Shown here in pieces: positions 27,901-34,971 of a DNA stretch of 64,000 nt; position 1 is the stretch's first letter, and every line of letters starts with the position of its first letter. Where the stretch lies: contig NZ_JADFUA010000002.1 in NCBI RefSeq assembly GCF_015223195.1, positions 248,001 to 312,000 of the forward strand, in the 5' to 3' direction. The notes under the pieces are model-generated. The model was not told the origin of the DNA, did not search any database, and saw only the letters and a program-made list of their open reading frames with translations. Source of the DNA: Chitinilyticum piscinae. GTDB taxonomy: Bacteria; Pseudomonadota; Gammaproteobacteria; Burkholderiales; Chitinibacteraceae. Both the position numbers and the translations under genes were made by a program.

Positions 27901-28407
27901 GAGCACATCCTGTCCGCTGGCCCAGTGGCTCAGCCAGTCGGCGCGGTAGACCTGGTACTGGTCGAACAGATCGGCGAGCTTTTGCGCCAGCTGGAAGGGT
28001 TTGCGCCCGTCGGCGTCATCCTGCAGAAAGCGCGCCAGCGGCGCGTAGACGGCCTGCTGCGCCGGATCGGCCAACAGCGCGGGCAACAGCCGCAGCAGCC
28101 GCCACTGCAGCTGGTCCTTGTCGAAGGGGCTCTCGCGCGGCACGGCCTGTTTGCCCAGTACCGTGCGGTACATGCGCCACAGAAAGCGCGAGGGCAGCTC
28201 GGTGTCGAGACCGGCGGCGACCTGCATCGCCGGATGGCTGGCGATGGCGATTTTCAGCCACTGCGCGATGCCGGTGCTCTGGATCAGCAAGGTTTCGGTG
28301 GCCAGCGGCGCCAGCGGGTGTGTGGCCAGCCAATCCAGCGTCAGATCGCGCAGGTCTTCGAGGCGGTTGCCGTGCAGGACAATCAGGCCACAGGCAGGTG
28401 AACTCAT
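24931..28407 (-). CDS. recC: Exodeoxyribonuclease V gamma subunit RecC
   Basis: 1158 residues from the ATG at 28407. The N-terminal inactive helicase domain opens with GLIVLHGNRLEDLRDL and IQSTGIAQWLKIAI, the RecC signature. Conserved later segments are IIVMVPDIAEYTPHISAVFG, RAIPYRVVCLLGLHDGAYPR and DDRYLLLEALLSARDALHISWVG. RecC scans for Chi and splits DNA strands for RecB and RecD. It lies about 3.1 kb from recB with a LysR/DMT pair and an AT-rich ORF between them. Confidence 0.95.
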   Translation of the reverse strand: MSSPACGLIVLHGNRLEDLRDLTLDWLATHPLAPLATETLLIQSTGIAQWLKIAIASHPAMQVAAGLDTELPSRFLWRMYRTVLGKQAVPRESPFDKDQLQWRLLRLLPALLADPAQQAVYAPLARFLQDDADGRKPFQLAQKLADLFDQYQVYRADWLSHWASGQDVLDDFTDPVPDEQRWQPALWRAIRADLGREAGLSRADIHERYLAALRQDTLPGSILAALPPRVVVFGISALPQQWLDALAALAKHTQVIIAVLNPSQFYWGDVVESKWLLRRTHQRVKGKKAGIGREIKLDAAALHLNSHPLLAQWGRQGRDYIRLLDERDQTGQWLGAQAESGQPASLKVECFTPPPADTLLAHIQRSMLDLEPPPADPAQRYKVVANDRSLAFHRAHSPQREVEILHDQLLAMFEADKTLTPRDIIVMVPDIAEYTPHISAVFGRDSKASTHIPHVITDQGVRRRHPLLVALDTLLALDTERLTASTVFDLLDVPALRQRFELTEDELPQLHDWVRGAQVRWGLSPEHRQAFGVPPVAQNTWVAGLKRMLLGYAVGDAGTWCDIEPYFEVAGMAAASAGKLAMLISTLETSWQALQTPATPAIWQQRLSALLDAFFSASDEDDLALLNDLQRALARWQEACEGAGFNGTLTLAIVRESWLNDVDAHSRSQRYPAASVTFATLMPMRAIPYRVVCLLGLHDGAYPRRQQTTDFDLMASHKRSDGSRITRPGDRARRDDDRYLLLEALLSARDALHISWVGHSARDNSERPASVLIEQLRDYLDRSACPAAAPDHPLAEWLTTSHPLQPFSAAYLAGNPRLYTYAAHWHASTSTAETDRMPILQRDTPLTLTELARFYKDPVGSYYRDRLRVNWQQGEALADDDEPFTVDRLQETLFESELVAAALAVDGSAGNDAIQAKIDALRRAGSLPVAGFADAAMNRLEGYARLAQRNWRIARDTWQIELPAQPFALAAWDGQPAISDLIGELYQDEAGQRARLVLLNGGVQKEKGQIKLHRLADAWIRHLALNTQDEHHTLLIAYDHVLTLAPLDAAEASERLDTLRAAWLAGMNDTLPAHLELASEWYFALGKNKDTAHKAVQEKLEGGHERKGLRDYDLYFGQRFADYAALQATDGNETWREALYAPLASAVYGDNENVDSNE

Positions 28408-28503
28408 CGGATGCAAATTCAGGGGCAAAACGCCATGCTAGCCGGATGCCGGTGTTTTTGTAAGCCCGACTACAGCTTGCGTGGTGTTGGTCCGGATTTT
28501 GCA

Positions 28504-28552
28504 GGGTATATGGCTATGAAATTGATCATTTATGGACTTTCTGCCTATACCC
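28504..28552. repeat. 49-bp bipartite palindrome, copy at hydrolase 3' end
   Basis: Exact GGGTAT (28504) and ATACCC (28547) termini with an AT-rich centre. The left end reads GGGTATATGGCTATG, matching the copy at 8431 over 13 bases. On the minus strand its end (GGGTATAG) supplies the last Val codon and TAG stop of the hydrolase gene. Confidence 0.85.
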
Positions 28553-29318
28553 TGTGGCGTAAGTGTCCGGCGAGAAAGCCGAGCACGGCATGCCCGGTCT
28601 GGACCGGGTTTTCGCTGGCGGGAAAGCTGCCGCAGCCGGGGATTTCCGCCAGCGTCGCGGCTGGCAGCAGGCTGGCCAGAAACTGCCCGGCATGGCGGAT
28701 TTCCGGCATTTCGTGCTGGCCGTGGTAGATCAGCACCGGCTGGTGCAGCAGTTGCAGACGCTGGCCGGGCGGGGTAATGCGTGCCGGCGGCAGCGGTGAC
28801 AGCCACGGGGTGCCGGCAAATTCCTGCAGCAGTGTGTGCAGGCGCTGGCTGTGACGCTCGTCGGGCTGGCTGCGCGGGTGCGCAAACCAGTCCGCGTGTT
28901 CCCACATGTCATCCAGCGCCGCGCGGATGCCGTGGCTGTGCGCCAGCTGGCGGGCGCGGATGTTCAGCTCGCGCACGCGGGGCATGGCGCTGCCCGGCAG
29001 AAAGCCGCTTTCGAGCACTAATGCACTGAAATAGCGGGGATCACGGCACGCCAGCAGCAGCCCGGCGGCGGCCCCGGCATGGCTGCCCCAGAAAATCGCG
29101 GAACGGATCTGGCGCCGGTCCAGTTCGGCGGCCAGATCGTCGGTGTAGGCTGCCAGACCGTAGGGGCCGGGTTCGCGGCTGCGCTGGCCATGGCCGCGCA
29201 GCTCCAGCGGCAGTAGCTGGTAGTCACTGGCAAAGGCGGACAGATGCGGCTGGAAATAGCCGGCGTTCAGGCCAAAGCCGTGCAGCAGAATCAGCCAGGG
29301 GCGGGAATCGCTGGTCAT
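28545..29318 (-). CDS. Alpha/beta hydrolase-fold protein with atypical nucleophile elbow
   Basis: 257 residues from the ATG at 29318 (AAGGAG upstream). The fold is clear: oxyanion-hole segment ILLHGFGLNAGYF, LPLELRGHGQRS, a cap domain, and late QPVLIYHGQHE with a catalytic-acid candidate. The nucleophile elbow, however, reads FWGSHAGAA, so the position normally held by Ser in G-x-S-x-G appears to be His. The canonical late histidine is also unclear. It may be inactive or use other residues. It is a single gene near the recC promoter; substrate unknown. Confidence 0.75.
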   Translation of the reverse strand: MTSDSRPWLILLHGFGLNAGYFQPHLSAFASDYQLLPLELRGHGQRSREPGPYGLAAYTDDLAAELDRRQIRSAIFWGSHAGAAAGLLLACRDPRYFSALVLESGFLPGSAMPRVRELNIRARQLAHSHGIRAALDDMWEHADWFAHPRSQPDERHSQRLHTLLQEFAGTPWLSPLPPARITPPGQRLQLLHQPVLIYHGQHEMPEIRHAGQFLASLLPAATLAEIPGCGSFPASENPVQTGHAVLGFLAGHLRHRV

Positions 29319-29426
29319 GGGCGCTCCTTGCGGCAAGGTCAGCGGCACGCTGTTGCGTGCCTGCTGCTTACTATAATCCGCAGCGCCCGATTGTCAGCCC
29401 TTGTCGCTGCCGCCGGCTGACCGGTG

Positions 29427-29921
29427 TCAGCAGTCGCCGCTGCGGCGGGCTTTGCCCTGGATGCGGGTGGGTTCGCCGTTGCCGCTGAGCTCGTGCACAA
29501 AGGTATAGCTGTCGCGCGCAGCGCTGAATTCGTAGCGGCTGTTGAGCTGCAAGCCGGCCGGTTGCGTGCACTGGTAGCTCACGCTCAGCACATTGCCCTT
29601 GCTGCTGATTTTGGGGGCTGCGCATTCGGCGCTGGAGGGCAGCTCCTTCTCGCCGGGATTCCAGCCGGCCAGATTGCTCTTGTTCAGGCAGCGCTGCGCG
29701 GTCATGGTGCCGGCGTTGAGGTCGTAGCTGAGCTGATGCTGGGACAGGGCATTCAGCGTTTCGGCATCCAGGCTCTTGAGGATGGCGAGCTGCTCGGCGC
29801 CCAGTTGCGTGGTGATGGCCCAGTCGCCGGCCTGCGGGACCAGCGTGGAGTCTTGGGCGGCGCAGGCCAGTGCGGGCAGGGTGGCGAACAGGGCGGAAAG
29901 GAGGCAGGTGGCAAGACGCAT
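29427..29921 (-). CDS. DUF3617-type exported protein
   Basis: 164 residues from the ATG at 29921, with signal peptide LLSALFATLPALACA. The mature part has the DUF3617 layout: an N-terminal PQAGDWAITTQ strand, a middle Cys pair (RCLNKS, ECAAPK), YQCTQ, and a tail ending KARRSGDC. Periplasmic; function unknown. It is paralogous to the next gene at 30038, which ends in the same eight residues; the pair is a tandem duplication. Confidence 0.75.
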   Translation of the reverse strand: MRLATCLLSALFATLPALACAAQDSTLVPQAGDWAITTQLGAEQLAILKSLDAETLNALSQHQLSYDLNAGTMTAQRCLNKSNLAGWNPGEKELPSSAECAAPKISSKGNVLSVSYQCTQPAGLQLNSRYEFSAARDSYTFVHELSGNGEPTRIQGKARRSGDC

Positions 29922-30037
29922 GGCAAATCCCTTGAGCGGGTAAACAGGCAGAAAACTGGCGCGTACTTTAGCAGGATGCACGGTGAAATGCGCGCCCTCG
30001 CCGCAGTGTACTGCGGCGATGCTGCCGGGTTTTTTGC

Positions 30038-30526
30038 TCAGCAATCGCCGCTGCGCCGCGCTTTGCCTTTCATGGTCATGCTGCGCCCTTCGCTTTGCAT
30101 CTGTTGCTCGAAGGTGTAGGCATCGCGGGCGGGGCTGAACTGGTAGACCGCGTGCATGCTCATGGCACGCGGCTTGCTGCAGCGCATGTCCATGGTCAGC
30201 GTGTTGCCGCTGGTGCTGTAGGCGGGCGGATCGCAGCGCGTCTGCGCCGCATGCTCCTTGCCCATGCGGTTCCAGTCATGGATGGTCTGCTGGTTCAGGC
30301 ACAGGGTCATCGTCATTGTGCCGGCCTTGGGGTCGATGCTCATGCCGCGTTGCTGCATGGCCTTGCGGGCTTGCTCGTCCATCTGCTGCATCGCGGCTTT
30401 CTGGTCGGGCGGCATGTCGGTCGTGACCTGCCACTGACCCAGTGCCGGCATGATGGGGGGAAGCTCGGCGGCGGTGGCGAGGGAGGCAAGCAGGGGGAGC
30501 GCGAGCGCAGGCAGCAGGCGGTTCAT
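30038..30526 (-). CDS. DUF3617-type exported protein, paralogue
   Basis: 162 residues from the ATG at 30526, with signal peptide [16 protein letters not shown]. The body has [13 protein letters not shown], a Met/Gln-rich helix [37 protein letters not shown] and the tail KARRSGDC. Four or five conserved Cys suggest periplasmic disulfides. It shares its layout with the adjacent 29427 gene. The two are 116 nt apart and probably separately initiated. Confidence 0.75.
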   Translation of the reverse strand: MNRLLPALALPLLASLATAAELPPIMPALGQWQVTTDMPPDQKAAMQQMDEQARKAMQQRGMSIDPKAGTMTMTLCLNQQTIHDWNRMGKEHAAQTRCDPPAYSTSGNTLTMDMRCSKPRAMSMHAVYQFSPARDAYTFEQQMQSEGRSMTMKGKARRSGDC

Positions 30527-30674
30527 GGTGGCGATCCTGGATATTGGTGGGGATTGTGGTATAGCCCAGCCCCCGAGCCAGCGAGCGGCGGGGGCGGGAA
30601 ATCCGGGATGGATGGCAGCGCAGCCGGTGTTCTGCGGCATAATGCAGGCATTGTGCCCAACCGGTTCCTGCCCC

Positions 30675-31304
30675 ATGACTGATACTGCCATCCCCGTTCT
30701 TGGCCTCAATGAAACCCGCGTGCTGGGCGTGCTGATCGAAAAGCAGCACACCGTGCCGGACAGCTACCCGCTCACGCTCAATAGTCTGGTGACAGGCTGC
30801 AACCAGAAAAGCAGCCGTGATCCGGTGCTGGAGCTGGGCGAAGCCGAGGTGCTGGCGGCGCTGGAAATCCTGCGCGAGCATGCTCTGGTGGGCGAAGTTT
30901 TCGGCAACCGCGCGATGCGCTACGAGCATTTCACCGGCAAGTCCCTGCAGATTCCCGCGCAGGCGGTGGCGCTGCTGGCGACGCTGATGCTGCGTGGCCC
31001 GCAGACGGCCGGCGAGTTGCGCACCAACTGCGAGCGGCTGCATCGATTTTCCGATATTTCCGCTGTCGAGGGCTTTCTGGAGGAGCTGGCCGAGCGTCAC
31101 CGCATGGTGCTGAAGCTGCCGCGCCAGCCGGGGGCCCGCGAAGCGCGCTGGGCGCATCTGCTATCGGGCGAGGTCAATGTCGAGGCGCTGGCGAGTGCCC
31201 CGCAGGCAGCCAGTGGCGGAATTGCCGAACTGCGCGAGGAGGTTGCCGCGCTGCGTGCCGAGGTGGCCGAGCTGCGCGCGCTGGTGGCAGCGCTGACGGC
31301 ATAA
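30675..31304 (+). CDS. YceH family (DUF480) protein
   Basis: 209 residues. The family hallmark [23 protein letters not shown] is visible at 14-36, followed by [26 protein letters not shown] and FLEELAER; the two halves form tandem winged helices. The C-terminal 35 residues are a coiled coil ([20 protein letters not shown]). Likely nucleic-acid-binding and cytoplasmic; role unknown. Confidence 0.85.
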   Translation: MTDTAIPVLGLNETRVLGVLIEKQHTVPDSYPLTLNSLVTGCNQKSSRDPVLELGEAEVLAALEILREHALVGEVFGNRAMRYEHFTGKSLQIPAQAVALLATLMLRGPQTAGELRTNCERLHRFSDISAVEGFLEELAERHRMVLKLPRQPGAREARWAHLLSGEVNVEALASAPQAASGGIAELREEVAALRAEVAELRALVAALTA

Positions 31305-31450
31305 TTCTCACCGGGAGGGTGGCGGTAGACCGTGCTGTACATGCGGTTACGGCATCGCCACTAGTCACTTTGTACTAAATCCTTAACTCGTCCGACTAAC
31401 TGTCACGCTGGCAGGAAACGCTTAGACTGGGCCAGTGAGGAAAAAAGCCG

Positions 31451-32470
31451 ATGACGACCGTATCCCTTCCACTGCCGACAACCCCGCAGATCGATCCCCT
31501 GATCGATCGTTTTGGCCGCCAGGTGCGCTATTTGCGCGTCTCGGTCACCGACCGTTGCGACCTGCGCTGCAGCTACTGCCTGCCCAAGGGGTTTGATGGC
31601 TATGCGGAGCCGGCCGACTGGCTTACGTTTGCCGAGCTGGAGCGCGTCGTGGCCGCCTTTGCCCGCATGGGCGTGGCGCGCGTGCGCCTGACCGGCGGCG
31701 AGCCACTGCTGCGGCGCAATCTGGTCGATCTGGTTGGCAAGCTCTCCGCAATTGAGGGTGTGCGCGATCTGTCCTTGTCCACCAATGCTACCCAACTGGG
31801 CAAGCATGCGCAGGCGCTGAAAGCGGCCGGCCTGGCGCGCATCAATGTCAGCCTCGATTCGCTGGACAAGGCCTGTCTGAACCACGTCACCGGTCGCGAC
31901 AGCTTCGATGCCATCATGGCCGGCATCATGGCCGGCAAAAAGGCCGGCTTTACGCCGATCAAGCTGAATATGGTCGCGATGCGCGGCGTGAATGATCACG
32001 AGATCGAGCGCATGGCGCAGTTCTGCCTCAACGAAGGCTTCATCCTGCGCCTGATTGAAACCATGCCGGTGGGCGACACCGGCCGCAATGCGCATTACCT
32101 GCCGATTGACGAAGTCCGCCCGCGCTTGATCGAGCGCTTCGGTCTGGAACCCTGTGCGCAGGAACTGGGCGGTGGCCCGGCGCGCTATTGGCAGACTGCA
32201 GACGGGCGCGGGCAGATCGGTTTCATCACGCCGATTTCGCAGCATTTCTGCGCCACCTGCAACCGTGTGCGCTTATCTGTCGATGGCACGCTGTATCTGT
32301 GTCTGGGGCAGGAAGAGAAATTCGAACTGCGCCCGCTGTTGCGCGACGGCTGTAGCGATGCCGAGCTGGAGGCCGCCATCCGCGCCGCCATCGAACTGAA
32401 ACCCGAGCGCCACGAATTCATCGAGCAGCCGGCCAAGATCATCCGCTTCATGTCGCAGACCGGAGGCTGA
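31451..32470 (+). CDS. moaA: GTP 3',8-cyclase MoaA
   Basis: 339 residues. A radical-SAM enzyme for the first step of molybdenum cofactor synthesis, GTP to 3',8-cyclo-GTP. The N-terminal cluster Cys36-x3-Cys40-x2-Cys43 (CDLRCSYCLP), the SAM motif TGGEPLLRR and the C-terminal second cluster (CATCNRVRLSVDG then LCLG) are present. The tail lacks the usual GG ending and finishes FMSQTGG. It opens a run of Moco genes with gaps of 2-10 nt, so one operon probably supplies the cofactor for NarG encoded downstream. Confidence 0.96.
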   Translation: MTTVSLPLPTTPQIDPLIDRFGRQVRYLRVSVTDRCDLRCSYCLPKGFDGYAEPADWLTFAELERVVAAFARMGVARVRLTGGEPLLRRNLVDLVGKLSAIEGVRDLSLSTNATQLGKHAQALKAAGLARINVSLDSLDKACLNHVTGRDSFDAIMAGIMAGKKAGFTPIKLNMVAMRGVNDHEIERMAQFCLNEGFILRLIETMPVGDTGRNAHYLPIDEVRPRLIERFGLEPCAQELGGGPARYWQTADGRGQIGFITPISQHFCATCNRVRLSVDGTLYLCLGQEEKFELRPLLRDGCSDAELEAAIRAAIELKPERHEFIEQPAKIIRFMSQTGG

Positions 32471-32478
32471 GTGCAGTC

Positions 32479-33042
32479 ATGACGAAGGCCGTGCTGGGCA
32501 TTTGTGGTTGGTCGGGCTCGGGCAAGACGACGCTGATCGAGCAGTTGTTGCCTGTGCTCAGGGGTATGGGGCTGCAGGTTAATGTAATCAAGCATTCCCA
32601 TCATATACCCGCGATGGAGCCACCAAGCAAGGACAGCGCACGCTTTCGTGACGCCGGCGCGCAGGAAGTGCTGCTCGCCACCCCCTGGGGCTATGTGCTG
32701 AGCCACCCGCTGCGTGAAGCGCCGGAACCCGCGCTGGCTGAATTGCTGGCGCGCCTTGCTCCTGCTGACCTGACGCTGGTCGAAGGTTTCAAGCGCGAAG
32801 CCATCCCGCGCCTGGAAGTCTGGCGCGCGGCCACCGGCAAACCGCTGCTGGCCACCGATGATCACGGCATTGTGGCCGTGGCCAGCGATAGCAGACCTGC
32901 TGACTCTGATGTCCATCGCCGGAGTTCCGACGGCGATTCCTGCGACAGCCAGCCAGCACCTGCCTTACCATGGCTTAACCTGAATGACATTCCTGCGGTG
33001 GCGGCGTTTATCGTTCGCCACCTCCAACTCGATACCCACTGA
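32479..33042 (+). CDS. mobB: Molybdopterin-guanine dinucleotide biosynthesis adaptor MobB
   Basis: 187 residues. P-loop GWSGSGKTTL (9-18), then the conserved VIKHSHH and KDSARFRDAGAQE segments and LVEGFKREAIPRLEV, as in E. coli MobB. It binds GTP and aids MobA in adding GMP to the cofactor. The C-terminal region (about 138-165) has a Ser/Asp/Arg-rich insert without equivalent in the short family members. An exact 49-bp repeat overlaps codons for the conserved VIKHSHH segment. Start ATG at 32479, 8 nt after moaA. Confidence 0.92.
   Translation: MTKAVLGICGWSGSGKTTLIEQLLPVLRGMGLQVNVIKHSHHIPAMEPPSKDSARFRDAGAQEVLLATPWGYVLSHPLREAPEPALAELLARLAPADLTLVEGFKREAIPRLEVWRAATGKPLLATDDHGIVAVASDSRPADSDVHRRSSDGDSCDSQPAPALPWLNLNDIPAVAAFIVRHLQLDTH
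32562..32610. repeat. 49-bp bipartite palindrome, copy inside mobB
   Basis: Exact GGGTAT (32562) and ATACCC (32605), with GGGGCTGCAGG in the left arm. It covers codons for GMGLQVNVIKHSHHIP. The protein segment aligns with other MobB proteins without an insertion, so the repeat is built into native coding sequence. Confidence 0.8.
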
Positions 33043-33044
33043 CC

Positions 33045-34235
33045 ATGCTTGATTTCGATACCGCACTGGCCCGGCTGCTGGCCGCCGCCCGTTCTCCTTC
33101 CCGCAGCGAAAGCGTAGTACTGGCCGCCGCCGATGGCCGTGTGCTGGCCGCCGACGTGATCGCGCCGCTGGCCGTGCCCGGCTTTGACAACAGCGCGATG
33201 GACGGCTACGCCTTCAATGTCGCCGACTTTGCCGCAGCACCGGCCACTTACCCGGTGGTCGCGCGCATTGCCGCCGGCGACGCTCCGCAGCCGCTGCCGC
33301 CTGGCTGTGCCGCGCGCATCTTTACCGGGGCACCAATACCCTCTGGGTGTAATGCCGTGGAAATGCAGGAAAATTGTGATCTGCAGGGTGATACCCTGCA
33401 GATCAGCAAGCCCTTGCGAGCCGGCCAGCATATCCGCCGTGCCGGTGAGGACATTGCGCACGGCGCCGTCGTGCTGGCGCGTGGCGAGCGGCTCAACCCC
33501 GCGGCACTGGCGCTGCTGGCCTCCATCGGTGTGGCCGAAGTCAGTGTCTATGCGCCGCTGAAAGTCGCGCTCATCAATACCGGTGACGAGCTGGTCGAGC
33601 CGGGCCAGCCGCTGGCGGCCGGCCAGATCTACAACAGCAACCGTTACGCACTCACCGGGCTGTTGCAGCGGCTGGGCTGCGAGCTGACCGTCGCCGGGCT
33701 GGTCGCCGACGATTTCGGCCGCACCCGCAGCGAACTGGCCCGGCTGGCAGCCAGCCACGACGTGGTGATCAGCACCGGCGGCGTGTCGGTGGGCGAGGAA
33801 GACCATGTGAAGGCGGCCGTGCAGGCGCTGGGCGAGCTGAATGTATGGAAAATCGCCATCAAGCCCGGCAAGCCTTTTGCATTCGGACGCATTGCCGACG
33901 CCGACTTCATCGGCCTGCCCGGCAATCCGGTGTCGGCCTTTGTGACTTTTCTGCTGCTGGTGCGGCCATTCCTGCTGGCGCGCAGTGGCGCGGGCAAGAT
34001 CACTCCGCAGGCCTGGCAGCTGCCGGCCGGCTTTGCCTGGACGAAGGCGGGCGATCGCCGCGAATTCCTGCGCGTGAAGCTGGGCGACGATGGCCGGCTG
34101 CAGCTCTACCCCAATCAGGGCTCGGGCGTGATGACCTCGCTGGCGTGGGCGGATGGCCTGGTGGATCTGCCGGCCGGGCAGACGATTGCCGAGAACGCGT
34201 CCGTGCGCTTTCTGCCGCTGTCCGGCCTGCTGTAG
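33045..34235 (+). CDS. moeA: Molybdopterin molybdenumtransferase MoeA
   Basis: 396 residues, typical length. It inserts molybdate into adenylylated molybdopterin. Motifs: PGFDNSAMDGYAF (about 45-57), the GAPIPSGCNAVEMQE region, NTGDELVEPGQPL, STGGVSVGEEDHVK and KPGKPFAFG, ending with the domain IV segment QGSGVMTSLAWADGLVDLPAG. It starts 2 nt after mobB and ends with a TAG whose GGAG overlap serves moaD. Confidence 0.96.
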   Translation: MLDFDTALARLLAAARSPSRSESVVLAAADGRVLAADVIAPLAVPGFDNSAMDGYAFNVADFAAAPATYPVVARIAAGDAPQPLPPGCAARIFTGAPIPSGCNAVEMQENCDLQGDTLQISKPLRAGQHIRRAGEDIAHGAVVLARGERLNPAALALLASIGVAEVSVYAPLKVALINTGDELVEPGQPLAAGQIYNSNRYALTGLLQRLGCELTVAGLVADDFGRTRSELARLAASHDVVISTGGVSVGEEDHVKAAVQALGELNVWKIAIKPGKPFAFGRIADADFIGLPGNPVSAFVTFLLLVRPFLLARSGAGKITPQAWQLPAGFAWTKAGDRREFLRVKLGDDGRLQLYPNQGSGVMTSLAWADGLVDLPAGQTIAENASVRFLPLSGLL

Positions 34236-34244
34236 GAGTTGGCA

Positions 34245-34502
34245 ATGATGACCATCCGCATTCTGTATTTCGCCCGCCTGCGCGATGTGCTGCGTACCGG
34301 CGAGGAAGAGCTGGCGCTGCCCGAAGGCACGACGCTGGCCGGGCTGGTGGCGCTGCTGGTGGCGCGCGGCGGCGACTGGGCGGCCGAATTCGGTGGCGCG
34401 CGCGTATTTCGCGCCGCGATCAATCAGGACATGGCCAGGCCGGACGACGTGATTCCGGCCGGCGCCGAGGTGGCGCTGTTTCCGCCAGTGACCGGGGGTT
34501 GA
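34245..34502 (+). CDS. moaD: Molybdopterin synthase small subunit MoaD
   Basis: 85 residues from the ATG at 34245, 10 nt after GGAG. The ubiquitin-like fold ends in the invariant VTGG, whose C-terminal Gly becomes the thiocarboxylate sulfur donor for dithiolene formation. The conserved AINQDMARPDDVIPAGAEVALFPP is visible. It forms the heterotetramer with MoaE, encoded one base downstream. Confidence 0.92.
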   Translation: MMTIRILYFARLRDVLRTGEEELALPEGTTLAGLVALLVARGGDWAAEFGGARVFRAAINQDMARPDDVIPAGAEVALFPPVTGG

Positions 34503-34503
34503 G

Positions 34504-34971
34504 ATGCCGGACCGGGAAATGGACGTCACGATCCGGGTGCAGGAAGGCGACTTCTCGCTGGCCGAGGAATACGCAAAGCTGACGGGTCGCCCCGAGGCTG
34601 GCGCGGTGGTTGCCTTTGTCGGCTCGGTGCGCGACGTGGCCAGCGGGCTGGCCAGCATGACGCTGGAGCACTATCCGGGCATGACCGAGAAACAGCTGGG
34701 CAAGATTGTCACTGAAGCCGGTACGCGCTGGCCGCTGTCGGCCGTGACGCTGATTCACCGCGTGGGCGAGCTGCAACTGACCGAGCAGATCGTGCTGGTG
34801 CTGACCGTCAGCGCACACCGCGATGCCGCCTTTGCCGCCAATCAGTTCATCATGGATTACCTGAAGAACGAAGCGCCGTTCTGGAAAAAGGAAAGCACCG
34901 GTGCAGGCGAGGCCTGGGTCGAGGCCAAGGACAGCGATGCGGCCGCGCTGGCCCGCTGGGATGCGCAATGA
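34504..34971 (+). CDS. moaE: Molybdopterin synthase catalytic subunit MoaE
   Basis: 155 residues. Motifs: [56 protein letters not shown] split across the active site, and FWKKES with the catalytic Lys. It transfers sulfur from MoaD to cyclic pyranopterin monophosphate. Its last codon overlaps the mobA-moaC start by 4 bp (ATGA), so expression is coupled. Confidence 0.95.
   Translation: MPDREMDVTIRVQEGDFSLAEEYAKLTGRPEAGAVVAFVGSVRDVASGLASMTLEHYPGMTEKQLGKIVTEAGTRWPLSAVTLIHRVGELQLTEQIVLVLTVSAHRDAAFAANQFIMDYLKNEAPFWKKESTGAGEAWVEAKDSDAAALARWDAQ

Noticed and set aside
31305-31450. Moco riboswitch upstream of moaA
   Set aside because: The position is right and some GC-rich inverted segments exist, but I could not recognise the conserved Moco-RNA core. 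A covariance search would decide.
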